24,535 nucleotides of DNA from an uncultured Eggerthella sp. (GCA_900544455.1 UQVJ01000017.1:1-24535); one strand, 5' to 3'; counted from the first letter of the stretch, positions 14,837 to 21,661 are shown. A program made the numbers and translations. The notes: generated by a model not told the origin, from the sequence alone.

Positions 14837-15070
14837 TTATTCTCCCGAATAAGTGTTCTTGTTTTGCGGTAGGGTTTCTTTTTCCGATTGCCGCTTCGCA
14901 GCGTATTCCTCTTCTATCTGCTTGGCGAACTCATCCATCTTCGATTCGCCTTCGCTCTTTATGCCGAACAGGGTGCGCCCGCTTGAAACGCGGGGCTTCA
15001 CGTCGCCGGCAAGTTCGGTGGCCAGTGCTTGCTGGATGCGCTCCCAGCGCTTTTGGAACTCGTTGTCCAT
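14837..15070 (-). CDS. Small hypothetical protein (77 residues)
   Basis: Starts 9 nt after the stop of the phosphatase gene, so it is very probably in the same operon. The product is charged and probably largely helical: MDNEFQKRWERIQQALATEL at the start, and KMDEFAKQIEEEYAAKRQ near the C-terminus could form a short coiled coil. No signal peptide, membrane segment or known motif is visible. The stop codon lies within a CTTATTC/GAATAAG hairpin (14836-14853). The upstream GGGCG is only a weak ribosome binding site, so translational coupling is likely. Function unknown. Confidence 0.65.
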   Translation of the reverse strand: MDNEFQKRWERIQQALATELAGDVKPRVSSGRTLFGIKSEGESKMDEFAKQIEEEYAAKRQSEKETLPQNKNTYSGE

Positions 15071-15079
15071 GATTGCGCC

Positions 15080-15541
15080 CTATGCCAGCGTCCGCTTCAG
15101 GTGTTCAAGTAAAGCGATGCATCCTGCGTCCACGTCGTTGAAAGTCACTTCGAAATCGCCCGTGTACCAGGGGTCGGCAACGTCGCGGTTGGCGCCCGTC
15201 CAGTCCAAAAGCAGGCTCAGCTTGCCTTCGGGGTTGTTTTTGAACAGACGGCGCATGTCGCGCATGTTGTAGGCGTCCATGCCAACAAGGTAGTCGAAGC
15301 GCTCGTAGTCTTCCTTGGTTGCCAGGCGTGCCGCGCGCGGTTCGTAGGGCACGCCGTAGCGGTCCAGCACGCCCTTCGTGCCATAGTGCGTATCGCTGCC
15401 CAACTCGTCGCGATGCATGGCGGCCGATTCAACGTACACGGCACCTTCAAGCCCCGCCTTGCGCACGCGCTCCTTCATAACGAACTCCGCCATAGGCGAG
15501 CGACAGATGTTGCCGTGGCAAACGAAGAGGATGTTGATCAT
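15080..15541 (-). CDS. Low-molecular-weight protein tyrosine phosphatase
   Basis: 153 residues, the normal length for the family. The P-loop CHGNICRS gives the nucleophile C8 and R14 (C-x5-R), and DPWY near the C-terminus supplies the general acid D123. Cytosolic enzyme that removes phosphate from tyrosine residues or small phospho-arginine/tyrosine substrates. GAAAGG precedes the ATG at 15541. A well-formed promoter lies just upstream, and a 77-residue gene of unknown role follows 9 nt downstream. No tyrosine kinase or capsule genes are in view to indicate a partner. Confidence 0.95.
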   Translation of the reverse strand: MINILFVCHGNICRSPMAEFVMKERVRKAGLEGAVYVESAAMHRDELGSDTHYGTKGVLDRYGVPYEPRAARLATKEDYERFDYLVGMDAYNMRDMRRLFKNNPEGKLSLLLDWTGANRDVADPWYTGDFEVTFNDVDAGCIALLEHLKRTLA

Positions 15542-15575
15542 GGATTGCCTTTCAGTGGTTTGCGGCGATGAGGTA

Positions 15576-15603
15576 ACTATAGCGTGGTTCTAAGCGTTGG
15601 CAA
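15576..15603 (-). promoter_or_regulatory. Promoter of the phosphatase operon
   Basis: On the minus strand TTGCCA (15603-15598) and TATAGT (15581-15576) are separated by 16 nt; the -10 ends 34 nt before the ATG at 15541. Confidence 0.65.
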
Positions 15604-15638
15604 GCTTGAGTAATTGGGGAAGGGTGAGTGACGGGAAT

Positions 15639-15664
15639 AAAAAAAAGACCCGCCGTAGCGGATC
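15639..15664 (-). terminator. Rho-independent terminator of tRNA-Asn
   Basis: On the minus strand GATCCGC and GCGGGTC (one G-T pair) form a 7-bp stem with a 4-nt loop, followed by eight T residues, 10 nt after the tRNA 3' end. Confidence 0.9.
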
Positions 15665-15674
15665 TTTGAAATTC

Positions 15675-15749
15675 TGGCTCCCCGGGTAGGATTCGAACCT
15701 ACAACCCTCCGGTTAACAGCCGGATGCTCTGCCGTTGAGCTACCGAGGA
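15675..15749 (-). tRNA. tRNA-Asn (anticodon GTT)
   Basis: A complete cloverleaf of 72 nt plus an encoded CCA. The acceptor stem is TCCTCGG with CCGGGGA (one G-T pair). The D-arm is GCTC/GAGC, the anticodon arm is TCCGG-CTGTTAA-CCGGA and the T-arm loop is TTCGAAT. It has its own promoter and terminator. Confidence 0.97.
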
Positions 15750-15780
15750 ATTCGGTGCGTTCTTCGTGACGCAAGAAATT

Positions 15781-15808
15781 ATTATACGCATCTTGAGAAT
15801 CGGTGCAA
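15781..15808 (-). promoter_or_regulatory. Promoter of tRNA-Asn
   Basis: On the minus strand TTGCAC (15808-15803) and a perfect TATAAT (15786-15781) are 16 nt apart, ending 31 nt before the tRNA. An inverted repeat TGCAAC (15804-15809)/GTTGCA (15825-15830) enclosing T and A runs overlaps the -35; it could also be the weak end of the helicase transcript. Confidence 0.75.
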
Positions 15809-15859
15809 CATCTTTTTGAAAAAAGTTGCAACTCGATTCCCATCAGCGTAAACAGTGAA

Positions 15860-17098
15860 TTAGCGCCTGCGCAGCGAAGGCCTCCTGCGGCCTCTGCCAG
15901 TACGTGCTGCGCGCTTAGTGGGGCGCTTGGGGTTGGGGATCAGGCGATCGTCGGCATACTCAAAGCCTTCGACGTCGTGCGTTTCCAACAGATGTTGCGT
16001 GTGGTATTCGATTTCGCGCAAATCAAGGAGCTGATCCGGGGAAAGGAACGTGTAGGCAGCACCTGATTCGCCTGCGCGACCCGTACGCCCGATTCGATGG
16101 ATGTAATCCTCAGGGGAGTCGGGCACAGTGAGGTTGACGACGTAGCTCACATCGGTGATATCGATGCCACGCGCCAGGACATCGGTGGCAACCAGCACGT
16201 CTATCTTGCCCTCGCGGAAGTTTTTCAGCGCGCGGTCGCGTTTGCCTTGATGCTTGTCTGCGTGGATGCTGTCAGCTTTTACGCCCGCATCCTTCAAACG
16301 CGTGGCGCACGAATCTGCGGATTGCTTGGTGCGGGTAAACACGATGACGCGTTCCGCCCCTTGCTCTTTGAGCAAGGCAACAAGGAGATCCTGTTTCTGG
16401 CGCTCTGAAACAGGCAGCAGGTATTCGTTTACCGTGTCGGCGGTTTCACCCTTGTGGGCGATCTCGATAACCTCTGGATCGGCCTGTACGAGTTTTGCCT
16501 TCGCTTGAACGTCGGGCGTTAACGTGGCGCTGAACAAGAAGGTTTGACGTTCTTTGGGCGTCATGCGCACGATTGAGTTCACAGGGGGCCAGAAGCCCAT
16601 GTCCATCATGCGATCGACTTCGTCAAGCACAAGATAGTGGATGTTTTCCAGGGAAAGAAGGCCCTGCTGCGCCAAGTCAAGCAAGCGTCCAGGGGTGGCA
16701 ATAAGCACATCGCAGCCCTTTTTGAGCTTTTCTACCTGGGTAGAATATTTTTTACCGCCAATTACGGTAAGCGTACGGAACTTGGTGGTTTGCGCGATGG
16801 CGCTAGCGCATTCGGAAATCTGCTGAGCCAGTTCGCGTGTCGGCGCCAAAATCAACGCGTAGGGGCCCTTTTTGGGTCGCTTTGAGCCGAAGTGACGCAC
16901 CATTTGATCGAAGATAGGAAGCAGATAGGCGAGTGTCTTTCCGGTACCGGTTTGTGCGGCAGCCAGGATGTCTTTTCCTTCGATTCCCGGTGGAATGGAA
17001 AGTGCCTGTACAGGGGTAGGTTCGGTGAAGCCAAGGTTCTCAATGGCTTCCAATGAGGGCTTGGACAAGCCAAGCGTATTAAAAGTTGAGGTAGTCAT
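15860..17098 (-). CDS. DEAD-box-family ATP-dependent RNA helicase (RhlE-like), with DEVD in motif II
   Basis: Unwinds RNA duplexes using ATP, typically in ribosome assembly or mRNA turnover. 412 residues. The Q motif lies in GFTEPTPVQ; motif I is AQTGTGKT (48-55), motif Ia PTRELAQ (86-92), motif II DEVD (159-162), motif III SAT (190-192), and motif VI HRIGRTGRAGE. Motif II has Val where the family nearly always has Ala; the metal-binding Asp and Glu are kept, so activity is expected. A basic tail (RAARTGRGRRRPSLRRR) follows and probably binds RNA, as in RhlE types. AAAGG lies just before the ATG. Divergent from trpS. Confidence 0.93.
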   Translation of the reverse strand: MTTSTFNTLGLSKPSLEAIENLGFTEPTPVQALSIPPGIEGKDILAAAQTGTGKTLAYLLPIFDQMVRHFGSKRPKKGPYALILAPTRELAQQISECASAIAQTTKFRTLTVIGGKKYSTQVEKLKKGCDVLIATPGRLLDLAQQGLLSLENIHYLVLDEVDRMMDMGFWPPVNSIVRMTPKERQTFLFSATLTPDVQAKAKLVQADPEVIEIAHKGETADTVNEYLLPVSERQKQDLLVALLKEQGAERVIVFTRTKQSADSCATRLKDAGVKADSIHADKHQGKRDRALKNFREGKIDVLVATDVLARGIDITDVSYVVNLTVPDSPEDYIHRIGRTGRAGESGAAYTFLSPDQLLDLREIEYHTQHLLETHDVEGFEYADDRLIPNPKRPTKRAARTGRGRRRPSLRRR

Positions 17099-17150
17099 GC
17101 CTTTCAGTGTAGGGGACGGAAGGGCAATAGTCTATGCGGAAGATAAGCAA

Positions 17151-17168
17151 TGGTATACTTTCCCAATG
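17151..17168 (+). promoter_or_regulatory. Extended -10 promoter of trpS
   Basis: TGG-TATACT (17151-17159) is an extended -10 box without a clear -35. Transcription would begin around 17165-17167, exactly at an in-frame ATG (17166), giving either a 69-nt leader before the preferred start or a leaderless message with 23 extra residues. The leader contains CGTTTGA and TCAAACG arms that could pair. Confidence 0.5.
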
Positions 17169-17234
17169 CGTCCAACGCCGTTTGAGTGCGGCTCAATCAC
17201 CTTTACGAATCAAACGAAAGAGGCACTGTTCGTT

Positions 17235-18284
17235 ATGAGCTCTAATAGTTTTGAAGCAAGTCAGAAGCGCAGCGAGGCAATTCGCGCCGACCTTGAAGTA
17301 AATCCCGGCAAATACACGATGCTTACGGGCGACCGTCCTACGGGTCGTTTGCATCTGGGCCACTATTTCGGCACTATCAAGGAACGCGTTGCGCTGCAGG
17401 ACAAAGGCGTTACCACGCGAGTCATCATCGCTGATTATCAGGTAATCACCGATCGCGATACCACGGACAACATTCAGGACAACGTTCGCAACATGGTTAT
17501 CGACTATCTCGCATGCGGCATCGATCCTGAAAAAACGATGATCTTTACCCATTCTGCGGTCCCTGCTTTGAATCAGCTTATGCTCCCGTTCCTTTCTTTG
17601 GTATCCGAGGCAGAGCTCCTTCGCAACCCCACGGTTAAGGCCGAGCAGGAAGCATCGGGCCATGCCCTTACCGGCCTTCTTCTTACTTACCCTGTGCATC
17701 AGGCATGCGATATTTTGTTCTGTAAGGGCAATATCGTGCCCTGCGGCAAGGATCAGCTGCCCCATATCGAACAGACCCGCCAAATCGCTCGTCGTTTTAA
17801 CGAACGATTTGGCTACGTGTTCCCTGAGCCCGAAGGCCTTTTGAATGACGATGCGCCTGAGATTCCTGGCTTGGATGGTCGCAAGATGTCGAAGAGCTAT
17901 GGCAATGCCATCAGCCTTTCTTTTACGGCAGAAGAAACCGCCAAGATCATCAAGAAGTCCAAGACCGATTCCGAGCGTTTCATCACGTTCGATAAGGAAA
18001 ACCGCCCCGGCGTATCGGCTCTTCTTACCACGGCAGCCTTGTGCACGGGTCGTACCGAAGTGGAAATTGCCGAGGAAATTGGCAACGGGGGTTCGGGCAC
18101 GCTTAAGAAATACGTCACCGAAGCGGTTAACGAGTACCTTGCTCCTATCCGCGAGCGCCGTGAGGCAATTGCCGCAAAGCCTGGTTATGTTGAAGAGGTT
18201 CTGCACGAAGGCAATCGCAAAGCGAACGAAATCGCCAATAAAACTTTGGACGAGGTTCGCGAAGCCATGCACATGGTTTACTAG
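17235..18284 (+). CDS. trpS: Tryptophanyl-tRNA synthetase
   Basis: Class I aminoacyl-tRNA synthetase that charges tRNA-Trp. 349 residues from ATG 17235. The HIGH-type motif is HLGHY (from residue 40) in TGDRPTGRLHLGHYFGT, and KMSKS is KMSKSYGN (217-224). It matches the TrpS branch with TGDRPTG rather than the SGIQPSG of many bacteria. GAGG is 12 nt before the chosen start, which is rather far; the in-frame ATG at 17166 would add 23 residues with no family counterpart. A terminator follows the stop codon by about 50 nt. No trp operon or T-box signature is seen upstream. Confidence 0.95.
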   Translation: MSSNSFEASQKRSEAIRADLEVNPGKYTMLTGDRPTGRLHLGHYFGTIKERVALQDKGVTTRVIIADYQVITDRDTTDNIQDNVRNMVIDYLACGIDPEKTMIFTHSAVPALNQLMLPFLSLVSEAELLRNPTVKAEQEASGHALTGLLLTYPVHQACDILFCKGNIVPCGKDQLPHIEQTRQIARRFNERFGYVFPEPEGLLNDDAPEIPGLDGRKMSKSYGNAISLSFTAEETAKIIKKSKTDSERFITFDKENRPGVSALLTTAALCTGRTEVEIAEEIGNGGSGTLKKYVTEAVNEYLAPIRERREAIAAKPGYVEEVLHEGNRKANEIANKTLDEVREAMHMVY

Positions 18285-18302
18285 ATTTTCCCTTCAAGCT
18301 TA

Positions 18303-18353
18303 AAAACAGCTGGGCGTATAAAACGGCTGAGCATGAAAAGCGGCTAGGCATAT
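18303..18353 (+). repeat. Three degenerate 16-18-bp tandem repeats after trpS
   Basis: Units at 18303-18319, 18320-18335 and 18336-18353 each begin AAAA followed by a variant of C(A/G)GCTG(G/A)GC(G/A)T. The last unit forms the left arm of the trpS terminator. Confidence 0.55.
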
Positions 18354-18370
18354 GCGCCTAGCCGCTTTTT
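18336..18370 (+). terminator. trpS: Rho-independent terminator of trpS
   Basis: AAAAGCGGCTAGGC and GCCTAGCCGCTTTT form a perfect 14-bp stem with the 6-nt loop ATATGC, ending in five T residues. The A run on the left makes it potentially bidirectional. Confidence 0.93.
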
Positions 18371-18420
18371 GTTGGTAAATATCGTGTAATGTCGAAGACG
18401 TAGCGGGCGGATAAATTCCT

Positions 18421-18452
18421 AAACATCACGGTAAGCGTGAATTACCATGTTT
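18421..18452. repeat. Bulged inverted repeat in the trpS-tRNA gap
   Basis: AAACAT then GGTAA on the left (with CAC between) pair with TTACC then ATGTTT on the right. An alternative TCACG/CGTGA stem lies inside. No gene surrounds it; role unknown. Confidence 0.5.
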
Positions 18453-18517
18453 GCAGGGTGCCGCAACGGCTGTGGGGATCATTTGCGCGTTAATGTGTCG
18501 ATCCTTGGGAATGGAAG

Positions 18518-18545
18518 TGGCAAAAGCGGTAAAGTACGCTAGAAT
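18518..18545 (+). promoter_or_regulatory. Candidate promoter of the CAT-anticodon tRNA
   Basis: TAGAAT (18540-18545) is a good -10 box with a weak TGGCAA (18518-18523) 16 nt upstream; the tRNA begins 35 nt later. Confidence 0.45.
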
Positions 18546-18580
18546 AATCAATCGCAGCTTCTGACGAAGCTGCCCCCTTC

Positions 18581-18655
18581 GGGCCCATAGCTCAATGGTG
18601 GAGCAGGGGACTCATAATCCTTTGGTTCTCGGTTCGAATCCGGGTGGGCCCACCA
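18581..18655 (+). tRNA. tRNA with anticodon CAT (elongator Met or lysidine-type Ile2)
   Basis: A complete 72-nt cloverleaf plus encoded CCA: acceptor GGGCCCA/TGGGCCC, D-stem GCTC/GAGC, anticodon loop CTCATAA, T-loop TTCGAAT. It is not the initiator: the acceptor is fully paired at position 1 and the anticodon stem lacks three consecutive G-C pairs. The acceptor has C4-G69 and C5-G68, the pairs that TilS uses to recognise tRNA-Ile2 in E. coli, so Ile2 is a real possibility. The anticodon stem GGGGA/TCCTT has two G-T pairs at its outer end. Confidence 0.92.
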
Positions 18656-18668
18656 TCAGGAAACATTG

Positions 18669-18697
18669 GCCGTCACTTCGAGTGGCGGCTTTTTTTA
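18669..18697 (+). terminator. Rho-independent terminator of the CAT tRNA
   Basis: GCCGTCACT and AGTGGCGGC (one T-G pair) form a 9-bp stem with loop TCG, followed by eight T residues, 13 nt after the tRNA CCA. Confidence 0.92.
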
Positions 18698-18880
18698 TTT
18701 GAGCGTCCTTCTTTGACGTGAGCGATATTGCGCGCATCAAAGTGCTGCTGCATTCTAAAGCTATATATACTTGCAGCTTTGGCTCTGTTGGCTATATACA
18801 GCCCGTTTGCTGGTTTATGCAACCCTCATTCTGACGGTACTTGCTCTTCTCTTTGAAGCGGAAGCAGCCGGCAATTGCGC

Positions 18881-18916
18881 AAAAAATAAGCCACCTGCGA
18901 TGGCGCAGGTGGCTTA
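18881..18916 (-). terminator. Rho-independent terminator of the four-helix membrane protein gene
   Basis: TAAGCCACCTGCG (18887-18899) and CGCAGGTGGCTTA (18904-18916) form a perfect 13-bp stem with loop ATGG; on the minus strand it ends in a run of T residues (A run at 18881-18886). Confidence 0.93.
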
Positions 18917-18941
18917 TATAGCCGATGGATGGAATGCGGGG

Positions 18942-19541
18942 TTATTTAACCTCTTTACGGAAACGCTTAGCCTTTTTAAGCGATGGGCGTTCTTCGTCGA
19001 TTTGCTTCATCGTGATAATGGTCATAACGATAAGCACGATGTTGATAAGGCATGCAGGGCTGATGATGTGAATCATGAAAAGAGCAACAAGCTCAATAGC
19101 GATAGAAATGCCCAGCAGAGCGTACATAAGGCCGTTTACAAACCCATTGCTAGCGCGGTCGTACATCCAAGCAAAACCCTTAAGGTTGAGAATTACGCCA
19201 GCTACAGCGGTCCATAGGCAAACCAGTGCCTCAATGCGGACAAGGGTGGCAAGACGATAGCCGTTGTATTCCCAACCGCCAGTAGCACGAAGCTCCCAGT
19301 CGGTAAACGTTTCGCCGGAAAACCAACCAAGCAATGTGCAGGCAAGACCCCAAACCAAAAGGATCATTGCGTAGATAAAGTAAGCATTCCAAATATGATG
19401 CATCTTGGTGCGAAGGGGAGTCATAGGGTAGCCATCGTCACCGATCTTGGTGCCATCCTCTGTGTACCAGATTTCTAGAGGTTTTTTCTGAGGCTTTTCT
19501 TTTTCCTTCTTTTGTTTGTCCTTCTTATTGAAAAGTGCCAT
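18942..19541 (-). CDS. Hypothetical four-helix membrane protein
   Basis: 199 residues; AGGAAGG precedes the ATG at 19541. The N-terminal 22 residues are extremely Lys-rich (KKDKQKKEKEKPQKK), followed by a short soluble part (IWYTEDGTKIGDDGYPMTP). Four hydrophobic helices follow: about 53-74 (YAMILLVWGLACTLLGWF), 96-119 (ALVCLWTAVAGVILNL), 132-160 (MYALLGISIAIELVALFMI) and 163-178 (LINIVLIVMTIITM). The tail is basic (KKAKRFRKEVK), so both ends are probably cytoplasmic. No family is recognised. It stands alone between a tRNA and the acyl-CoA dehydrogenase region, with its own strong terminator and an unusually structured upstream region. Confidence 0.75.
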   Translation of the reverse strand: MALFNKKDKQKKEKEKPQKKPLEIWYTEDGTKIGDDGYPMTPLRTKMHHIWNAYFIYAMILLVWGLACTLLGWFSGETFTDWELRATGGWEYNGYRLATLVRIEALVCLWTAVAGVILNLKGFAWMYDRASNGFVNGLMYALLGISIAIELVALFMIHIISPACLINIVLIVMTIITMKQIDEERPSLKKAKRFRKEVK

Positions 19542-19852
19542 GTACAGCCTTCCTAAAAGGGTGACGCGAAAATACTGAGCTTCAATTCTATATGAACCTC
19601 GGATAAGTACAGTCGAGCGAGTGCTCTTATCCGAAGAAAGACAGAACTTACAGTAAGGGATTCATGTCGATGCGAAAGCGGCAGGTTATAGCCGTATAAG
19701 GATTGAACCCGTTGCTTTCGCATATGGAGAAGTGGACTAGGTAGATAATCAGCCAACGTGATTTTGCATCTTGGCAACCTGGTGATTTTGGGCAAAACAG
19801 GATGCTTGGTGTCTCGATAGAGTAGGGGGGCAGCCGAACATGCTCTTACAAA
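19542..19852. other. Intergenic region with two large inverted repeats upstream of the membrane protein gene
   Basis: No gene seen. CGGATAAG (19600-19607) pairs with CTTATCCG (19626-19633), with an inner GAGC/GCTC stem. ATGCGAAAGC (19670-19679) pairs perfectly with GCTTTCGCAT (19714-19723), and its 34-nt loop holds a nested TTATA-GCCG-TATAA hairpin. Both lie on the 5' side of the 18942-19541 gene and may be part of its leader. A direct repeat of GTGATTTTG occurs around 19758 and 19790. Confidence 0.5.
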
Positions 19853-19880
19853 AAAAGGGGAAGCATATGCTTCCCCTTTT
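19850..19880 (-). terminator. Rho-independent terminator of the leftward acyl-CoA dehydrogenase gene
   Basis: AAAAGGGGAAGC (19853-19864) and GCTTCCCCTTTT (19869-19880) form a perfect 12-bp stem with loop ATAT, ending on the minus strand in a T run of seven. It may work both ways. Confidence 0.92.
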
Positions 19881-19923
19881 CCCGGAATCTAGCCAAGATA
19901 ACTCTTGGTTGAAAGAGTCAGAA

Positions 19924-21147
19924 CTAGTCGAGCTTAGAGCCAGCGATCCAGGTCTGGTACTCGAGAGTACCGTCATGATCCTCAACGCCCTTAGCGATGG
20001 TGATGCGCTGTACGGTAGGAGCGCCTTCCTCAAGCCACATAGCGCGGCAGTCGCGATAAAGGAGTTCGGTAGGACCATAAGGAGAATCCTCGAAGTAACC
20101 GTCGCCACCGAAGATCTCGAGCATCTCGTCGGAAACGAGACGAACGGTGTCGATGGAGAACAGCTTGCAGATTGCAGCCTTCTCGGATACGTACTCGCCG
20201 TTGTTGTCCAGATCGAAGTCATCGCAGAAGTCGATGATGGTGCAGCGAAGAGCATGGATCATCATCTGCATGTTAGCGAGCTTTACGCGGATAGCCTGAC
20301 GCTTGATGATCGGCTTACCGAAGGTAACGCGGTCGCGAGCACGAGCGATAGACATCTCGAACATACGCTGAGAAATACCGAGGTTAGAAGTTGCGATGTG
20401 TACGCGGGAAACCGCGAGAGAGTGCATAGCAACCTTCATGCCCTCGCCACGCTTGCCGAGCATCAATTCGGGTTCGAGCTCAACGTTGGTGAACTTGAGG
20501 CCGGTGTGACCGGAGCCACGGCAGCCCATCATGTGAGGCATAGGAACGAGTTCGAAGCCAGGACGATCCATAGGAACAAAGAAGGCGGACAGACGATCGT
20601 CGCCCTGCTTGTCAGGATCGGTTACGCAGATTACGTAAGAGAACTGAGAGCAGTCGGTGTGAGAAATGAGCCACTTCTCGCCATTGAGGATCCACTTACC
20701 CTTTTCTTCGTCCCATACAGCGGTGGAGTGCAGGTCAGCACCGGTGCCGCCAGACTTCTCGGTCAGAGCGAAGTTGGTGAAGATGGTCTTGTCCTGGAAG
20801 AGAGGCATGTACTTCTCTTTGATCTCGGGCTGACCGAAATCGTTGAGGATGCGCCAGTTCAGGTCAGATGCATAGTGCATGTGCATACGCATGCCCGAAG
20901 GACCACGGGAGAACTCTTCCTGAACCTGCAGGATTTCCTTCTCGGAGAGGCCCCATCCACCGTACTCTACAGGGAGAGAATAACGATAGATGTCGTTGTC
21001 GATGTTGGACTGGTAGAACTTCTCGGGGAACGTGTTGGTTACCTCGATCTCCTTCTGCCATTCGGTGTAAGGACCTTCGACCATGTCGCGAACCTTCTTG
21101 AGGTACGCCTTAAACTGCTCGTCGGTGATGGTTGCATTCGGATTCAT
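19924..21147 (-). CDS. Acyl-CoA dehydrogenase family flavoprotein with MCAD-type catalytic Glu
   Basis: 407 residues; AGGAGGG lies 3 nt before the ATG. FAD enzyme interconverting acyl-CoA and 2-enoyl-CoA with an electron transfer flavoprotein. Seen: the N-terminal helical domain with PVEYGGWGL; the FAD/substrate strand FALTEKSGGTGADLHSTAV and WILNGEKWLISH; the helical C-terminal domain with RVTFGKPIIKRQAI; and EIFGGDGYFED. EEGAPTVQR near the C-terminus places a Glu (E374) where MCAD has its catalytic base, while the alternative position (SRVHIA) lacks a Glu. Divergent from the CaiA-like dehydrogenase and etfBA, and probably co-regulated through a shared 12-bp element. Substrate unknown; it could work as a reductase. 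Confidence 0.9.
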   Translation of the reverse strand: MNPNATITDEQFKAYLKKVRDMVEGPYTEWQKEIEVTNTFPEKFYQSNIDNDIYRYSLPVEYGGWGLSEKEILQVQEEFSRGPSGMRMHMHYASDLNWRILNDFGQPEIKEKYMPLFQDKTIFTNFALTEKSGGTGADLHSTAVWDEEKGKWILNGEKWLISHTDCSQFSYVICVTDPDKQGDDRLSAFFVPMDRPGFELVPMPHMMGCRGSGHTGLKFTNVELEPELMLGKRGEGMKVAMHSLAVSRVHIATSNLGISQRMFEMSIARARDRVTFGKPIIKRQAIRVKLANMQMMIHALRCTIIDFCDDFDLDNNGEYVSEKAAICKLFSIDTVRLVSDEMLEIFGGDGYFEDSPYGPTELLYRDCRAMWLEEGAPTVQRITIAKGVEDHDGTLEYQTWIAGSKLD

Positions 21148-21661
21148 AAACCCTCCTAATCGGTTTGTGAATGGAACCTTTCGGTTCCTGATTAACCCTT
21201 ATGCGGCAGATTCCGGATATTCCGCTACAAGCAGTTTAGCATTCTCGCGTTAAGAGGTGTCCAATAGGATATGCACAATCTAAAAACTTCTATCTATAGG
21301 CTTGCTCTATCGTTCAATTTTGAGTAATTTCGCTCGACAGCGCTTCACCTCGCAAGATGTTTTATACATAAATTAGTAGTAATTCCAGACGGTTCGATTC
21401 ACTAGTTTTTATTGACTATTCGTGATCACGTTCACATACATTTACGGAAATGGCATCAGGGCTGAAAATCAATAGATCTGCCCTATGGAAATCTGCAAGA
21501 TGAATCGGTAATTTTTTACTCCATCTATCTTTTTCCTATTGGACAGCTTTGTTCTTGCGATTAAACTCAACTACAGCAGAAAGTCCGTTTTCTGGCATGC
21601 AATCATGTCAGAACTAGTTCGTTTGCCCTTGGAAGGGGCGGGCGAGGAGAAGGAGAAGATT
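21148..21661. promoter_or_regulatory. AT-rich divergent control region between the two acyl-CoA dehydrogenase genes
   Basis: 514 nt without a gene. TGTCCAATAGGA (21258-21269) and its mirror TCCTATTGGACA (21534-21545) lie 110 nt and 116 nt from the two start codons. In each case TGGACA could serve as a -35, with TAAACT following at 16 nt (rightward, 21562-21567) or 19 nt (leftward). CGTGA-N6-TCACA (21421-21436), a CRP-type half-site pair, overlaps the perfect palindrome CGTGATCACG and follows TTGACT (21412-21417). In the leader of the leftward gene, GGAACC-GAAA-GGTTCC (21173-21188, minus strand) forms a GNRA-capped hairpin. Confidence 0.55.

Noticed and set aside
17160..17234. Possible T-box or tryptophan attenuator before trpS
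   Set aside because: No T-box sequence, no Trp codons in a leader peptide and no terminator stem in the leader.
18771..19217. 148-codon plus-strand frame beginning with a hydrophobic stretch
   Set aside because: It runs through a terminator and antisense to the four-helix membrane protein gene; no ribosome binding site, and its hydrophobicity is local.
19670..19723. tRNA-like element (contains GGTTCAATCC on the minus strand)
   Set aside because: The stems do not form a cloverleaf and there is no anticodon arm; treated as an inverted repeat only.
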